This document shows positions 26,312-34,214 of a DNA stretch of 64,000 nt, piece by piece. Position 1 is the first letter of the stretch, and every line of letters begins with the position of its first letter. Both the position numbers and the translations under genes were made by a program. The DNA is taken from assembly GCF_000308535.1 (NCBI RefSeq), contig NZ_BAFW01000033.1, positions 1 to 64,000 of the forward strand, written 5' to 3'. Under the pieces are notes generated by a model. That model searched no databases and had not been told where the DNA came from. It saw only the letters and a program-made list of their open reading frames with translations. Source of the DNA: Nocardia cerradoensis NBRC 101014 (GTDB lineage Bacteria; Actinomycetota; Actinomycetes; Mycobacteriales; Mycobacteriaceae).

Positions 26312-26835
26312 CGTTCCCCCCGCAGGTAGCCGCGGTTGCGGTAGTAGTCGTCCTCGTCCTCGTCGTCGAATGCCCTGGGCTCCGGCGAGTCCTGTTGCGC
26401 CGGTGCGCTCGCCGCCGGATCGGGCAGCAGCGAGTTCATCAGATCCTTGATGCTGGGTGCGCCCGGAAGGATGTCGGAGAGATCGGGCACGTCACCGGCG
26501 ACGTCCTGGATGGGCGCCAGCGCCTGCTGCGACAATTCGCCGGCGCGACGGGCGGCGGCCTGCGCGGCCTCGGCCATCGACCTGCCGAGTTTCTCCGGAG
26601 TCGACCGTTTGAACGCCTCGGGTTCCAGATGAACCTCCACCACCACCCCCGCGACATTGGCGACGACCCGGACCAGATTGTCCGCGGACCAGGCCTCGGC
26701 CGTCGTGGCGGCCAACCGTTCCTGTACGTCGGCGAGTTCGCGCTTCTGCTGTTCGAAGGTCGCCAGCAGGGAATCGACCTCCAGTCGCAACGCCTCGTTC
26801 CGCGCCCGCGCGGCCTCCCGCTCGGCGTCCGCCAT
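26308..26835 (-). CDS. YbaB/EbfC-like protein heading the toxin operon
   Basis: A 175-residue protein. The first ~100 residues match the YbaB/EbfC type that is often linked to actinobacterial type VII loci: a helix (LLATFEQQKRELADVQERLA), then a beta pattern TAEAWSADNLVRVVANVAG and VVVEVHLEPEAFKRSTPEKL, then a helix of Ala/Arg. The rest is a linker (LSDILPGAPSIKDLMNSLLP) and an acidic-aromatic tail FDDEDEDDYYRNRGYLRGER. The ATG at 26835 has a GGAGGGG site 7 bases upstream; the frame stays open far beyond but is not coding. Classical YbaB binds DNA; the type VII-linked forms are of unknown role. Its tail is shared with the coiled-coil protein at 15324. Confidence 0.75.
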   Translation of the reverse strand: MADAEREAARARNEALRLEVDSLLATFEQQKRELADVQERLAATTAEAWSADNLVRVVANVAGVVVEVHLEPEAFKRSTPEKLGRSMAEAAQAAARRAGELSQQALAPIQDVAGDVPDLSDILPGAPSIKDLMNSLLPDPAASAPAQQDSPEPRAFDDEDEDDYYRNRGYLRGER

Positions 26836-26933
26836 CTGTCCACCCCTCCGTCGAGAATCAGCCGTCAACATATCCGACGCGGCCCGGTGACGATCGGTTC
26901 CCACCGTTCTCCTGCGCGCCCGGCGACGGCCTC

Positions 26934-27800
26934 CTACTTGCGCAGGGCGCGAGCCATTTGGACGAGCTGCAGTGGCGAAACGTGTTCGGGCTCGGGCTCT
27001 TCGGTGGCTTCCGGGTCGACCGCCGCGGTGTGCGGGATGTCGGCCTCGGGGTCGGCGAAGGGCTGATACTCCTTGTCGCCCAGGAGTTGGTAGCTGAGGT
27101 AGCCGACCAGGAGGGCGCGGGTGATGCGTTCGGTCTTCGGTTCGTATTTGGCGGCGCCGAGGGCGGCCAGGGCGCGACGACCCTCGACGATGCCGTTGTG
27201 GGTGGCCTTGTCGACGGTGCGCAGCGACATCGGACCGCCCCAGGCGGTGGCGAGGGCCCGCGCGGTGCAGTTGCCGGTGGAGATGTCGACACCGCCGGCG
27301 ACGATGAGGGCCGGGGTGTCGATCTGCGGTGCGAGAGCTTCCGCGCTCGGGGCGGTGGGCGCCGGATAGAGGGCCGCCACGGCGCCGACCTTGCGCTGCG
27401 AGGCGGCGATGACGGCGGCCCCCGCGCCCATCCCGTGCCCCGCCAGGGCGAGTTTGTCCGGGTGCACGCTGATGTCGCCACCGCCCAGTCGCACGCCCGC
27501 GCAGATGTCGAGGGTGGTCAGCAGGTCGGTGGCGAGGTTCAGGTGCGAGGGCAGCGGGCCGCGTTCGGTGTCGGGTGCGGCGGCGACGAAACCCCAGGAC
27601 GCGAGATGTTCGAGCAGTCGGCGGTAGTTGCCGGCACCGGCGAGCCAGCCGTGTCCGAAGGCGACCGCGGGCAGGTTGTGGCCCTCTTCCGGGGTGTACA
27701 CCACGCCGGGCTGCCCGGCGATGCCGAGGTTGCCGCGCATCACCCGGTGCGGACCCGGGCTGGTCAGAATGCTCAGAAGCGATTTCACAGACACCGACAC
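26934..27800 (-). CDS. Alpha/beta hydrolase (dienelactone hydrolase-like)
   Basis: A 288-residue protein with an alpha/beta-hydrolase core: an oxyanion region AVAFGHGWLAGAGNYRRLLE, a nucleophile elbow LALAGHGMGAGAAV where Gly-His-Gly-Met-Gly takes the place of Gly-X-Ser-X-Gly, an acid strand TPALIVAGGVDIS and a late His (KATHNGIV). The elbow has no serine, so catalysis is doubtful. The last ~60 residues are Glu/Pro-rich. Start choices are GTG at 27800, 27794 or 27788. A TAGAGT -10-like hexamer lies 8 bases before the GTG at 27800 and there is no ribosome binding site, so the transcript may be almost leaderless. It is divergent from glmS with 130 bases between. Confidence 0.75.
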   Translation of the reverse strand: MSVSVKSLLSILTSPGPHRVMRGNLGIAGQPGVVYTPEEGHNLPAVAFGHGWLAGAGNYRRLLEHLASWGFVAAAPDTERGPLPSHLNLATDLLTTLDICAGVRLGGGDISVHPDKLALAGHGMGAGAAVIAASQRKVGAVAALYPAPTAPSAEALAPQIDTPALIVAGGVDISTGNCTARALATAWGGPMSLRTVDKATHNGIVEGRRALAALGAAKYEPKTERITRALLVGYLSYQLLGDKEYQPFADPEADIPHTAAVDPEATEEPEPEHVSPLQLVQMARALRK

Positions 27801-27916
27801 GGGGGTGAACTCTACCGAGAGACGCCCGGAATGCGGCACTGTCGCGAGCGGAGCGGCCCGGACCCGCCGCCACCTGCTGCGATAGCAGGCCGATTCGCGT
27901 GTCCACGCGGCCCAAG

Positions 27917-27930
27917 TAGGCTGGGACACC
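27917..27930 (+). promoter_or_regulatory. Putative glmS -10 box directly before the start codon
   Basis: TAGGCT at 27917-27922 lies 8 bases before the glmS ATG and no Shine-Dalgarno sequence is present. The transcript would have a 5' leader of only about 1-2 bases. This is inference from spacing; there is no convincing -35 element. Confidence 0.35.
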
Positions 27931-29799
27931 ATGTGCGGAATCGTTGGCTACGTCGGGTACCGGGACGCGCTCGGCGTCGTCGTGGACGCACTGCGCCGCA
28001 TGGAGTACCGGGGCTACGACTCCGCGGGCGTGGCGATCCTGGACGGCGCGGGCACTATCGCGGTGGAACGCAAGGCCGGTCGGCTGGCCAATCTGGAGGC
28101 CGAGCTGGCCGAGGCCGGCCCCGCCGCGTTCGCCGGTACGACCGGTATGGGGCATACCCGGTGGGCCACGCACGGCGCGCCCACCGACCGCAACGCGCAC
28201 CCGCACCGCGATCTCGCGGGCCGGGTGGCGGTCGTGCACAACGGCATCATCGAGAATTTCGCGCCGCTGCGGCGCGAGCTCGAGGAGGCCGGGGTCGAAC
28301 TGCGCAGCGATACCGACACCGAGGTCGCGGTGCACCTGGTCGCGCAGGCCTATGCGGCCGGACCCACGGCCGGTGATTTCGTCGGCAGCGCACTGGCCGT
28401 CCTGCGCCGGCTCGAGGGCGCGTTCACGCTGGTGTTCACCCATGCCGACCATCCGGGCACGATCGTGGCCGCGCGTCGCTCGACACCGCTGGTGGTCGGT
28501 GTGGGCAAGGGGGAGATGTTCATCGCCTCGGATGTGACGGCGTTCATCGAGCACACGCGCGAAGCGGTCGAGCTCGGTCAGGACCAGGCCGTGGTGATCA
28601 CCGCGGACAGCTACGTGGTCACCGATTTCGCCGGCAACACCGAGGGTGTGCCGACCCGGCCGTTCACCATCGACTGGGATCTGGCCGCCGCCGAGAAGGG
28701 CGGCCACGACTACTTCATGCTCAAGGAGATCGAGGAGCAGCCCGCCGGGGTGGCCGAGACGCTGATGGGCCACTTCGACAACGGCCGCATCGTGCTGGAC
28801 GAGCAGCGCCTCGCCGACCAGGAACTTCGCGAATTCGACAAGGTGTTCGTGGTGGCCTGCGGCAGTTCGTATCACGCCGGACTGCTGGCCAAGTACGCGA
28901 TCGAACACTGGACGCGGGTTCCGGTCGAAGTCGAGCTGGCCAGTGAGTTCCGCTACCGCGACCCGGTCCTGGACCGGTCCACGCTGGTGGTCGCGATCTC
29001 GCAGTCCGGTGAGACCGCCGACACGCTGGAGGCGGTGCGCCACGCCAAGGAGCAGAAGGCGCGCGTGCTCGCGATCTGCAACACCAACGGCGCGCAGATT
29101 CCGCGCGAATCCGATGCCGTGGTCTACACCCGCACCGGCCCGGAGATCGGCGTCGCCTCGACCAAGGCCTTCCTCGCCCAGATCACCGCGAATTACCTTG
29201 TGGGCCTTGCCCTCGCGCAGGCGCGCGGCACCAAGTATCCGGACGAGGTGGCCCGCGAGTTCGGTGAGCTCGAGGCCATGCCGAAGCTGGTGGAGCGGGT
29301 GCTCGAGACCGCGCCGCAGGTGCGCGAGATCGCCCGCCGGTTCGCGCATCAGTCGACGGTGCTGTTCCTCGGTCGCCACGTCGGCTACCCGGTCGCGCTC
29401 GAGGGTGCGCTCAAACTCAAAGAGCTCGCCTATATGCACGCCGAGGGGTTCGCTGCGGGTGAACTCAAGCACGGCCCGATCGCGCTGATCGAGGAGGGCC
29501 TGCCGGTGATCGTGGTGATGCCCTCGCCGAAGGGGCGCGCGGTGCTGCATTCGAAGCTGCTCAGCAATATCCGGGAGATCCAGGCTCGCGGCGCCCGCAC
29601 GATCGTGATCGCGGAGGAGGGCGACGATACGGTCCGCCCGTTCGCCGACCATCTGATCGAGATCCCGGCCGCCCCGACCCTCTTCCAGCCGCTGCTGTCG
29701 ACCGTGCCGCTGCAGATCTTCGCCGCCGAGGTGGCGCAGACCCGCGGCTACGACATCGACAAACCGCGCAATCTCGCGAAGTCGGTCACCGTCGAATAG
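27931..29799 (+). CDS. glmS: Glutamine-fructose-6-phosphate aminotransferase (isomerizing)
   Basis: A 622-residue enzyme making glucosamine-6-phosphate from fructose-6-phosphate and glutamine, the first committed step of UDP-GlcNAc synthesis. The N-terminal class II glutaminase starts MCGIVGYVG with nucleophile Cys2, followed by GYDSAGVA, GMGHTRWATHGAPTDRNAHP and VVHNGIIENF. Two SIS domains follow (VACGSSYHAGLLAKY, LVVAISQSGETADTLEAV, then VLFLGRHVGYPVALEGALKL KELAYMHAEGFAAGELKHGP, spaced here) and the C-terminal tail IDKPRNLAKSVTVE is conserved. Length is normal. It supplies the substrate for GlmM at 5.7 kb. No riboswitch or ribozyme was seen upstream, as expected for actinobacteria. Confidence 0.98.
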   Translation: MCGIVGYVGYRDALGVVVDALRRMEYRGYDSAGVAILDGAGTIAVERKAGRLANLEAELAEAGPAAFAGTTGMGHTRWATHGAPTDRNAHPHRDLAGRVAVVHNGIIENFAPLRRELEEAGVELRSDTDTEVAVHLVAQAYAAGPTAGDFVGSALAVLRRLEGAFTLVFTHADHPGTIVAARRSTPLVVGVGKGEMFIASDVTAFIEHTREAVELGQDQAVVITADSYVVTDFAGNTEGVPTRPFTIDWDLAAAEKGGHDYFMLKEIEEQPAGVAETLMGHFDNGRIVLDEQRLADQELREFDKVFVVACGSSYHAGLLAKYAIEHWTRVPVEVELASEFRYRDPVLDRSTLVVAISQSGETADTLEAVRHAKEQKARVLAICNTNGAQIPRESDAVVYTRTGPEIGVASTKAFLAQITANYLVGLALAQARGTKYPDEVAREFGELEAMPKLVERVLETAPQVREIARRFAHQSTVLFLGRHVGYPVALEGALKLKELAYMHAEGFAAGELKHGPIALIEEGLPVIVVMPSPKGRAVLHSKLLSNIREIQARGARTIVIAEEGDDTVRPFADHLIEIPAAPTLFQPLLSTVPLQIFAAEVAQTRGYDIDKPRNLAKSVTVE

Positions 29800-29895
29800 C
29801 GCAGGCGCTCCGGTCGAACTGCCACGGGGCCAAGCTCTTCGGTCGTAGCGACGGAGCGTGGCGTGCGACGTTCCGGTGCGCCCGACCGGAAGCGA

Positions 29896-30327
29896 CTACC
29901 GCACGGTGACGGTGCCGCGCATCTCGGGATGCAGCGGGCACAGGTAGCGGTAGACGCCGGGGATCGCGAAGGTGTGGCTCCACTCGCCGCCGGTGAAGAT
30001 GGGGCTGTTGATGCCCATCGCCGCATCGCCGATGCCCTGGACGGCATGCGGCACCTTGTCGGAGAACTTCCAGGTCACCGTGTCGCCCGCCTGCACGGTC
30101 ACGGCGTCGGGGGAGAACTTCATATCCTCGACGTGCACGGTGACCGAGGCCGGTTGGGCCGAGGTCGGCGAGGCCGGCGCCGTGCCCGGCGGTGTGGCCG
30201 CGGTCGTGGCCGGCGGTGTGGATGTCGTTGTGTTCGAACCACATCCGGCGATCAGCAGGGCAGCCACCAGCGCACCGGCGGTCGGGAGGAGACGCGCTGC
30301 GCGGGTGCGTACGGTGCTGTGGGCCAT
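29896..30327 (-). CDS. Cupredoxin (plastocyanin-like) lipoprotein
   Basis: A 143-residue lipoprotein. A signal peptide (TVRTRAARLLPTAGALVAAL) ends in the lipobox LIAGC, giving a lipidated Cys near residue 28. A Thr/Pro-rich spacer follows, then a cupredoxin domain of ~90 residues (VHVEDMKFSPDAVTVQAGDT, VTWKFSDKVPHAVQGIG). The type 1 copper ligands are visible: His in VPHAV, then Cys, His and Met in YLCPLHPEM. It is therefore a membrane-anchored extracytoplasmic copper protein for electron transfer. The ATG at 30327 is preferred to the longer frame to 30417 because it begins the signal peptide. It is convergent with glmS. Confidence 0.88.
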   Translation of the reverse strand: MAHSTVRTRAARLLPTAGALVAALLIAGCGSNTTTSTPPATTAATPPGTAPASPTSAQPASVTVHVEDMKFSPDAVTVQAGDTVTWKFSDKVPHAVQGIGDAAMGINSPIFTGGEWSHTFAIPGVYRYLCPLHPEMRGTVTVR

Positions 30328-30501
30328 GGCTACGAGCCTAGTCCGGCGGTGGCGTCCGGCTCGCCGCACCCGCGCGCGGTGTCGGCGTCGTCGCGTCTGC
30401 GAGGGATCCGCGGGCATCCGGAGATCGGAGAACCCCGGGCGTAATCTGCTGGAGGTTCCGATTCGAGCGCGATTCCTACCGCAATCCCGACGAGGAGGCG
30501 A

Positions 30502-31974
30502 ATGATGGCACCGGCCCTGCGGGGATACTTCACCGTCGACGAGGTGCGAGCGGCCGAAGCCGAACTGTTCGAGCGGGTCGCTGCGGGGGTGCCGATGCGC
30601 CGCGCCGCATACGGATTGGCGAATGTGGTTGCGGCCGAACTGCGGGAACGGACCGGAGGCATCGCCGGGCGGGCCGTGACCCTGCTCGTGGGATCCGGGG
30701 ACAACGGCGGCGACGCGCTCTGGGCGGGCGCCACGCTGCGCCGGCGCGGGGTGGCGGTGACGGCGGTGCTGTTGTCACCCGAGCGAGCGCATGCGGAAGG
30801 GCTCGCGGCACTGCGCCGGGCGGGCGGCCGGATTCGCGAGGCCGACGCGGGATCGGCCGCGGAACTGCTCGGCGCGCCGGACCTGGTGGTCGACGGCATC
30901 ATCGGCATCTCCGGCCGGGGTGCGCTGCGACCGCGGGCCGCCGAACTGGTGGCGGCGGCCGAGGTGCCGATCGTCGCCGCCGATCTGCCGAGCGGTGTGG
31001 ATCCGAACACCGGTGCGGTGGACGGCCCGGCGGTGCGGGCCGCGGTGACGGTGACCTTCGGTGCCTGCAAACCGGTGCATGCGCTGGCCGCACCGTGGTG
31101 CGGGCGAATCGAGCTGATCGACATCGGTTTACGGCTGCCCGCGCCGACCCTGGCCGCGTTGGAGCCGGTGTCGATCGGTCGCGACTGGCCGGTGCCCGGA
31201 CCGCACGACGACAAGTACACACAGGGTGTGACCGGAATCCACGCCGGCAGTGACACCTATCCCGGCGCCGCGGTGTTGTGCACGGGCGCCGCGGTGGCCG
31301 CGACCTCCGGCATGGTGCGTTACGCCGGCACCGCGGCCGCGCAGGTGCTCGCACAGTTCCCGGAAGTCATTGCGGCCGAGAGTATTTCCGATACCGGCCG
31401 GGTGCAGTCCTGGGTGTTCGGGCCGGGGGCCGGCACCGACGATGCGGCGCGCGAACGCCTGGCGGAGATCCTGGCCACCGATCTGCCGGTGGTGGTCGAC
31501 GCCGACGGATTGACCCTGCTGGCCGCCGCGCCGGAGCTCGTCACCGGACGTGCCGCGCCGACCGTATTGACCCCGCACGCAGGCGAATTCGCGCGTCTGA
31601 CCGGGCGAGAACTCGGCGCCGACCGGGTGGCGGCGGTTCGGGAACTCGCCGAGAAATGGCAGGTAACGGTCCTGTTGAAGGGACGCGCCACGCTGGTCGC
31701 CACCCCCGGCGAGCCCACGCTGGTCAACGAGGCGGGCGGTTCCTGGGCAGCCACCGCGGGCGCCGGCGACGTCCTGTCCGGAGTGATCGGCGCCTTGCTG
31801 GCGGCGGGGCGGGAACCAGCGTGGGCGGCCGCGGCCGCCGCGCGTGTCCACGCCCTCGCCGCCAACCTCGCGGCCCATGCGAACGGTGATGCGGGAGCGC
31901 CCATTTCGGCTACTCCGCTGCTGCACCACCTACGAGCCGCGGTGCGGACCTTACGTAGTCTCGCCGACAGCTGA
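30502..31974 (+). CDS. nnrD: Bifunctional NAD(P)HX epimerase / ADP-dependent dehydratase
   Basis: A 490-residue fusion that repairs hydrated NADH and NADPH. The N-terminal YjeF_N epimerase domain (about 1-215) has GSGDNGGDALWAGATLRRRG, VVDGIIGISGRGALRP and DLPSGVDPNTGAV. The C-terminal ribokinase-like dehydratase domain (about 230-480) has VVVDADGLTLLAA, TPHAGEFARLTG, VLLKGRATLVA and the GAGDVLSGVIGALLA loop that contains the catalytic Asp. The ATG at 30502 is preceded by a GAGGAGG site. It corresponds to the fused Nnr protein of mycobacteria (Rv3433c). It stands alone, divergent from the cupredoxin gene and convergent with the SDR gene. Confidence 0.95.
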   Translation: MMAPALRGYFTVDEVRAAEAELFERVAAGVPMRRAAYGLANVVAAELRERTGGIAGRAVTLLVGSGDNGGDALWAGATLRRRGVAVTAVLLSPERAHAEGLAALRRAGGRIREADAGSAAELLGAPDLVVDGIIGISGRGALRPRAAELVAAAEVPIVAADLPSGVDPNTGAVDGPAVRAAVTVTFGACKPVHALAAPWCGRIELIDIGLRLPAPTLAALEPVSIGRDWPVPGPHDDKYTQGVTGIHAGSDTYPGAAVLCTGAAVAATSGMVRYAGTAAAQVLAQFPEVIAAESISDTGRVQSWVFGPGAGTDDAARERLAEILATDLPVVVDADGLTLLAAAPELVTGRAAPTVLTPHAGEFARLTGRELGADRVAAVRELAEKWQVTVLLKGRATLVATPGEPTLVNEAGGSWAATAGAGDVLSGVIGALLAAGREPAWAAAAAARVHALAANLAAHANGDAGAPISATPLLHHLRAAVRTLRSLADS

Positions 31975-32091
31975 CGACCGGTTGATCCCGCTCGAGCCGT
32001 GCGCTTTCCGGCCCCGAGGAGGATCGGTGTCCGGGTGCCGAGACCGAAGCGCCGGTTCGCACCGTCGGCGTCCCCTACGGTTCGTTCCGGA

Positions 32092-32910
32092 TCACTCGCC
32101 CTGTGCCGCCAGCGTGACCGACTCCCATTCGCGCCAGGTCGAAAGCCGCGACTCGTAATCGGCGGTCGCGATCTGCAGCGGAGCGGTACCCAGGAACAGT
32201 CGCAGGGGCGGTTTGTCGGCGTCGACCACCGCCAGGATCGCCGATCGCGTGGCCGTCGGCTCGCCGGGCTGCTGGGCCGAACGGGTGCGATTGCGCGCCG
32301 CCCGCACCTCGTCGTATGCCGGATTCTCCGCGCTGTGTACCGATGACGGGCCGGCCCAATCGGTGCTGAACCCGCCCGGCTCGATCAGGGTGACGTGGAT
32401 GCCGAAACCGGCGACCTCCTGCGCCAGCGACTGCGAGAACCCCTCGAGCGCCCACTTCGACGCGTGATAGGCGCCGAGATTCGGGAAGGCGCTGATCCCG
32501 CCGATACTCGACACCTGGATGATGTGCCCGCTGCCCTGCTCGCGCAGAATCGGCAGCGCCGCCTGGGTGACCCACAGCGCCCCGAGGACATTGGTCTCGA
32601 GCTGCGCGCGGATCTCGTCCTCGGTGAGCTCTTCGATCATGCCGAAATGGCCGTAACCGGCGTTGTTGACCACGACGTCCAGGCGGCCGAATCGCGCAGC
32701 CGCCTCGGCGACCGCCGCGAAATCGCCCGCGCGGTCGGTGACGTCCAGCTGCAGCGGCAGGAAGGTGTCGGGGTAGGCGGCGACGATGTCGTCGAGCGTC
32801 TCCGGCTTGCGCGCGGTTCCGGCGACCCGGTCGCCGCGTTCGAGGGCCGCGAGGGCCCATTCGCGACCGAATCCGCGCGAGACGCCGGTGATGAACCAAA
32901 CCTTGCTCAT
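32092..32910 (-). CDS. Short-chain dehydrogenase/reductase
   Basis: A 272-residue classical SDR: cofactor motif TGVSRGFG near 8-15, the NNAGYG motif near 80, the catalytic serine in IIQVSSIGGISAF, and the YHASKWALEG catalytic Tyr-x3-Lys near 150. PGGFSTDW follows in the substrate loop. A basic Arg follows the glycine motif and Arg-Lys occurs after strand 2 (GTARKPETL), suggesting NADP. The ATG at 32910 has an AGAGGGG site 5 bases upstream, whereas the longer frame to 32964 does not look coding. The substrate is unknown. Its promoter region carries a 14-bp palindrome that could be the operator of a TetR-type repressor. Confidence 0.92.
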   Translation of the reverse strand: MSKVWFITGVSRGFGREWALAALERGDRVAGTARKPETLDDIVAAYPDTFLPLQLDVTDRAGDFAAVAEAAARFGRLDVVVNNAGYGHFGMIEELTEDEIRAQLETNVLGALWVTQAALPILREQGSGHIIQVSSIGGISAFPNLGAYHASKWALEGFSQSLAQEVAGFGIHVTLIEPGGFSTDWAGPSSVHSAENPAYDEVRAARNRTRSAQQPGEPTATRSAILAVVDADKPPLRLFLGTAPLQIATADYESRLSTWREWESVTLAAQGE

Positions 32911-32974
32911 GAAACCCCTCTGGTGGATGAGTGGTGGCGGGCGGTGTGTGCCCGCGTGAACCACGCTAATGAGC

Positions 32975-32988
32975 TGGAGTGCACTCCA
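32975..32988 (-). promoter_or_regulatory. 14-bp palindromic operator between the SDR gene and alr
   Basis: TGGAGTGCACTCCA is a perfect palindrome at 32975-32988, 65 bases before the SDR start and 84 before alr. On the SDR strand it lies between a TTGCTT-like -35 and a CATTAG-like -10 with 16 bases between, where a bound repressor would block transcription. Symmetry and length suit a TetR-family operator. No regulator gene is adjacent. Confidence 0.55.
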
Positions 32989-33071
32989 AGCAAGCGTTGA
33001 TCTCGACCCGATCCGAAGTCACTCGGGCGCGCCGGGTGGCCGCGGCGCGCCGCGTGGCAGGATCGGTAGCC

Positions 33072-34214
33072 GTGAGTAGCGCTGATCCGCAGGTGGAGAC
33101 CGTCGTCGATCTGGATGCCATCGCGCACAACGTACGGATACTGCGCGAACACGCGGGCGATGCCGCGGTGATGGTGGTGGTGAAGGCCGACGCCTACAAC
33201 CACGGCGCGGTGCAGGTCGGCCGGGCTGCGCTGGCCGCGGGCGCGGCCGAACTCGGCGTGACCACCATTTCCGAGGCGCTCGAACTGCGCGCGGCCGGGA
33301 TCACCGCACCCATCCTCAGCTGGCTCAACACTTCCGACGCGGATTACGCCGCCGCGATCGCCGCCGACATAGAGATCGGCGTGTCCTCGACCGCCCACCT
33401 GCGGGCGGTGGAGCGCGCGGCACGGGCGAGCGGAACCACCGCGACCGTCACGCTGAAGCTCGATACCGGCCTCAACCGCAACGGTGTCTCCTCCGCCGAC
33501 TATCCGCACGTGCTGTCCCTGCTGCAGGAGCTGGTCGCCGAGCGGGTGGTGCATCTGCGGGCGATGTTCTCCCACCTCGCCCACGCCGATCAACCGCAGC
33601 ATCCGGTCATCGACGTGCAGCGGGACAGATTCGTCGAGGCCATCGCGGTCGCCAAGGAGTACGGGCTGCAGCCCGAGGTGGTCCACCTGGCCAACTCCGC
33701 GGCCACCCTCACCCGGCCCGATCTGGCGTTCGACATGGTGCGGCCCGGTATCGCCGTCTACGGCCTCAGTCCGATTCCGGAGATCTCCGACTTCGGCCTG
33801 CGTCCGGCCATGACCTTCCGGGCTCGGGTCGCCCTGGTCAAGCGGGTGGCGCAGGGCGAGGGCGTGTCCTACGGCCACGAGTGGATCGCGCCGCACGACA
33901 CCACCGTGGCGCTGATTCCGGCGGGCTACGCCGACGGTGTGCCGCGCGGCCTCGGCGGCCGGATCGCGCTGCGGATCGGGGATGCGGAGTATCCGAACAT
34001 CGGCCGCGTGTGCATGGACCAGCTGGTCGTGGACCTCGGCGAGAACCGGCAGGGAGTACAGGAGGGCGACCGCGCGGTGCTGTTCGGTGGCGCCCCCGGT
34101 GATCCGCACGCACAGCGGTGGGCGGAACTGATGGACACCATCCACTACGAGATCGTGTGTTCCCCCCGTGGCCGTGTCGTGCGAGGCTATACCGGACAGG
34201 CAGGGGTGGTGTGA
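33072..34214 (+). CDS. alr: Alanine racemase
   Basis: A 380-residue PLP enzyme converting L- to D-alanine for peptidoglycan. The PLP lysine is Lys38 in VVVKADAYNHG. The second catalytic base is Tyr267 in GEGVSYGHEW. PLP-contact regions include LKLDTGLNRNG and NSAATL, and GYADGVPR and VCMDQLVVDLG are also family motifs. The GTG at 33072 is chosen because it leads directly into the family N-terminus (PQVETVVDLDAIAHNVRILR). A longer frame from 32979 would start inside the palindromic operator. It heads an operon with a hydrolase and tsaE-tsaB-rimI-tsaD, the same order as alr-Rv3422c to Rv3419c in mycobacteria. Confidence 0.97.
   Translation: MSSADPQVETVVDLDAIAHNVRILREHAGDAAVMVVVKADAYNHGAVQVGRAALAAGAAELGVTTISEALELRAAGITAPILSWLNTSDADYAAAIAADIEIGVSSTAHLRAVERAARASGTTATVTLKLDTGLNRNGVSSADYPHVLSLLQELVAERVVHLRAMFSHLAHADQPQHPVIDVQRDRFVEAIAVAKEYGLQPEVVHLANSAATLTRPDLAFDMVRPGIAVYGLSPIPEISDFGLRPAMTFRARVALVKRVAQGEGVSYGHEWIAPHDTTVALIPAGYADGVPRGLGGRIALRIGDAEYPNIGRVCMDQLVVDLGENRQGVQEGDRAVLFGGAPGDPHAQRWAELMDTIHYEIVCSPRGRVVRGYTGQAGVV

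Noticed and set aside
26836..29652. Very long open frame continuing upstream of the YbaB-like gene on the minus strand
   Set aside because: It is antisense to glmS and the hydrolase, and reads as Arg/His/Gly-rich noise. The ATG at 26835 has a good ribosome binding site and starts the YbaB pattern.
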